NCBI GenBank assembly: GCA_964563495.1
Contig: CAZLYK010000113.1
Location: forward strand, 1 to 17,943
DNA length: 17,943 nucleotides
DNA from: CAZLYK01 sp964563495
GTDB taxonomy: Bacteria > Acidobacteriota > Blastocatellia > RBC074
Direction: 5' to 3'
Part shown: positions 16,936 through 17,943 of the stretch, in pieces
How the letters are laid out: each line of letters opens with the position of its first letter
How positions within the stretch are numbered: position 1 is the first letter of the stretch
Translations under genes and position numbers: made by a program
The notes under the pieces: generated by a model
The model's database searches: none
Told to the model about the DNA's origin: nothing
Seen by the model: the letters and a program-made list of their open reading frames with translations, nothing else

Positions 16936-17931
16936 ATGCCGGCCATAACTCTGCAGATCTGCCGGGTTCCAATCACGATCAAGACCCGCTCCCGGTTTTT
17001 GATCGATCTCTTCAAGGACTATTTCCGCTACTACAAGCCTCGGATTTTTTCGGGGGAGAGGTGCGATCCCGGCATTTCCATCGAATTGCAGGTGCGCCGT
17101 CGACTGCCGGCGCGCGAAAGACTGATCCCGGCGGGCGCTGAAAAACTCTCGCAGACCGGGGTGATCGGGTGGTGGCGCGAGGTCAGTGGTGAGGGCGAAA
17201 GGTTCTATTTCGATCTGGGAGTCGCGGCCTTCCGCGCCGATCCCCGAGCCGGGAAGATCGTCGGCCTGGTGACCAGAGAAGCGCTTGAATATCCTCATCT
17301 TTTTGCCAATACCTACACGCTTTTTCCCCTGCTCCTGCTCTTGCGATGGCGTGGGATCTATCATCTGCACGCAGCGGCGGTCACCTCGCCGTACGATGAG
17401 CTGTGGCTGATCTGCGGAGCTCAGAGGGCGGGGAAGTCCACTCTCACGACTGCCCTGGGGCTCTCCGGATGGAGCCCGGTTTCCGACGACTCCTTATTGC
17501 TCAGTTTCGACCGGGGGAAGGCGAAAATCACGGCACTCAGAAAATATTTTCATCTCGGAGATGAATTGCTGAACCGCTGGCCGGAGCTGGCCGGGATAGC
17601 CAGGCATGATCGATATTTTGATCGAACCTGCGTTGGGGGTTTGGAGTTTTTTGAGAGCATGGACCTGGCTGAGAGGGTATTCGAGCGCATCGACCACATC
17701 ATCGCGCCGCAGATCGCCGACGAGAATCAGAGCAGGAGAATGGCGATTTCAAGCGGCGAGGCGCTGCTCAAACTTGCCGAACAGAGCATGTTCTTTCAGC
17801 TCTGGCGTGATCACACTGAAAGACAGTGGCTTGGGCTGGCTGATCTGGCGCGCGGGGCTTTGGCCGAAAGGCTGATCGCAGGCCGTGACCTGCTCGATGA
17901 TCCGCACCTCGCCGGCCGGTTGCTGGAATAG
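16936..17931 (+). CDS. HprK-like P-loop kinase (HPr kinase-related, RiPP-associated type)
   Basis: The 331-residue product has a P-loop GAQRAGKST (161-169) right after IYHLHAAAV (141-149). This is the arrangement of HPr kinase/phosphorylase, where a conserved His precedes the Walker A strand. SDDSLLL (183-189) corresponds to the ADD strand of that fold. Residues 1-135 form an N-terminal region unlike the HPr kinase regulatory domain, and 205-331 a mostly helical C-terminal part. HprK-related kinases occur beside PqqD-like proteins, and in some lasso-peptide clusters they phosphorylate the precursor's C-terminal Ser. It is unlikely to be the true HPr kinase: there is no PTS gene nearby and its partner gene is a PqqD-like protein. 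No Shine-Dalgarno sequence is evident; the 6-nt gap suggests coupling to the upstream gene. Its TAG stop is formed by the repeat fragment at the window end, so the operon may end here. Confidence 0.8.
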   Translation: MPAITLQICRVPITIKTRSRFLIDLFKDYFRYYKPRIFSGERCDPGISIELQVRRRLPARERLIPAGAEKLSQTGVIGWWREVSGEGERFYFDLGVAAFRADPRAGKIVGLVTREALEYPHLFANTYTLFPLLLLLRWRGIYHLHAAAVTSPYDELWLICGAQRAGKSTLTTALGLSGWSPVSDDSLLLSFDRGKAKITALRKYFHLGDELLNRWPELAGIARHDRYFDRTCVGGLEFFESMDLAERVFERIDHIIAPQIADENQSRRMAISSGEALLKLAEQSMFFQLWRDHTERQWLGLADLARGALAERLIAGRDLLDDPHLAGRLLE

Positions 17932-17943
17932 ACAGGATTGACA
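17927..17943. repeat. Edge fragment of CAGGATT-type inverted-repeat element
   Basis: AATAGACAGGATTGACA is the outer part of the left arm seen in copies A and C. It supplies the TAG stop (17929-17931) of the HprK-like gene, as copy C does for SOD. The other arm lies beyond the window. By analogy it would form a hairpin that ends the operon. Confidence 0.8.

Noticed and set aside
16936..17931. Bona fide HPr kinase/phosphorylase (hprK)
   Set aside because: The P-loop core matches, but the N-terminal domain differs and the gene is paired with a PqqD-like gene, not with ptsH or other PTS genes.

Overview
This roughly 18 kb window of fairly GC-rich bacterial DNA looks like Acidobacteriota, possibly Blastocatellia. 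The grounds are an Oar-like TonB-dependent receptor with an N-terminal carboxypeptidase-regulatory domain, a class II (B12) ribonucleotide reductase, a giant exported NHL-repeat protein and a PqqD/HprK-like gene pair. The assignment rests on gene content only. Both window ends lie inside the same kind of inverted-repeat element, so the window may be a whole contig broken at repeats.

Layout. On the minus strand, from left to right: an ArnT/PMT-like membrane glycosyltransferase (1-1778, open at the left edge), a TonB-dependent receptor (1876-4437) and nrdJ (4769-7171). nrdJ has a good promoter with an NrdR-box-like site just upstream. On the plus strand follow a TMEM14-like membrane protein (7540-7851) and an Fe/Mn superoxide dismutase (7908-8537). 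SOD converges on an HtrA/Deg protease (8676-10256, minus) across a long hairpin. A non-coding stretch (10257-10897) holds the divergent promoters of the protease and of the last operon, plus several hairpins.

The last operon (10898-17931, plus) has four genes: a 1511-residue exported IPT/TIG, beta-helix and NHL-propeller protein; a secreted TolB-like PD40 propeller; a PqqD-like RiPP-recognition protein; and an HprK-like P-loop kinase. The PqqD-like protein ends in a tail that carries most of a lasso-peptide leader motif (Y..P.L, then T at +15) followed by a Ser/Thr/Ala-rich end. Beside an HprK-like kinase this suggests a RiPP-like or protein-phosphorylation system in which recognition domain, leader and possible substrate are one polypeptide. 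This is the most interesting candidate in the window.

The other notable structure is a family of near-perfect inverted repeats built from CAGGATT-like heptamers. Three full copies (1792-1877, 4681-4759, 8532-8669) and two edge fragments all sit at gene 3' ends. Two copies supply the TAG stop codon of the adjacent gene and one overlaps a TAA. The two arms of each copy share copy-specific bases.
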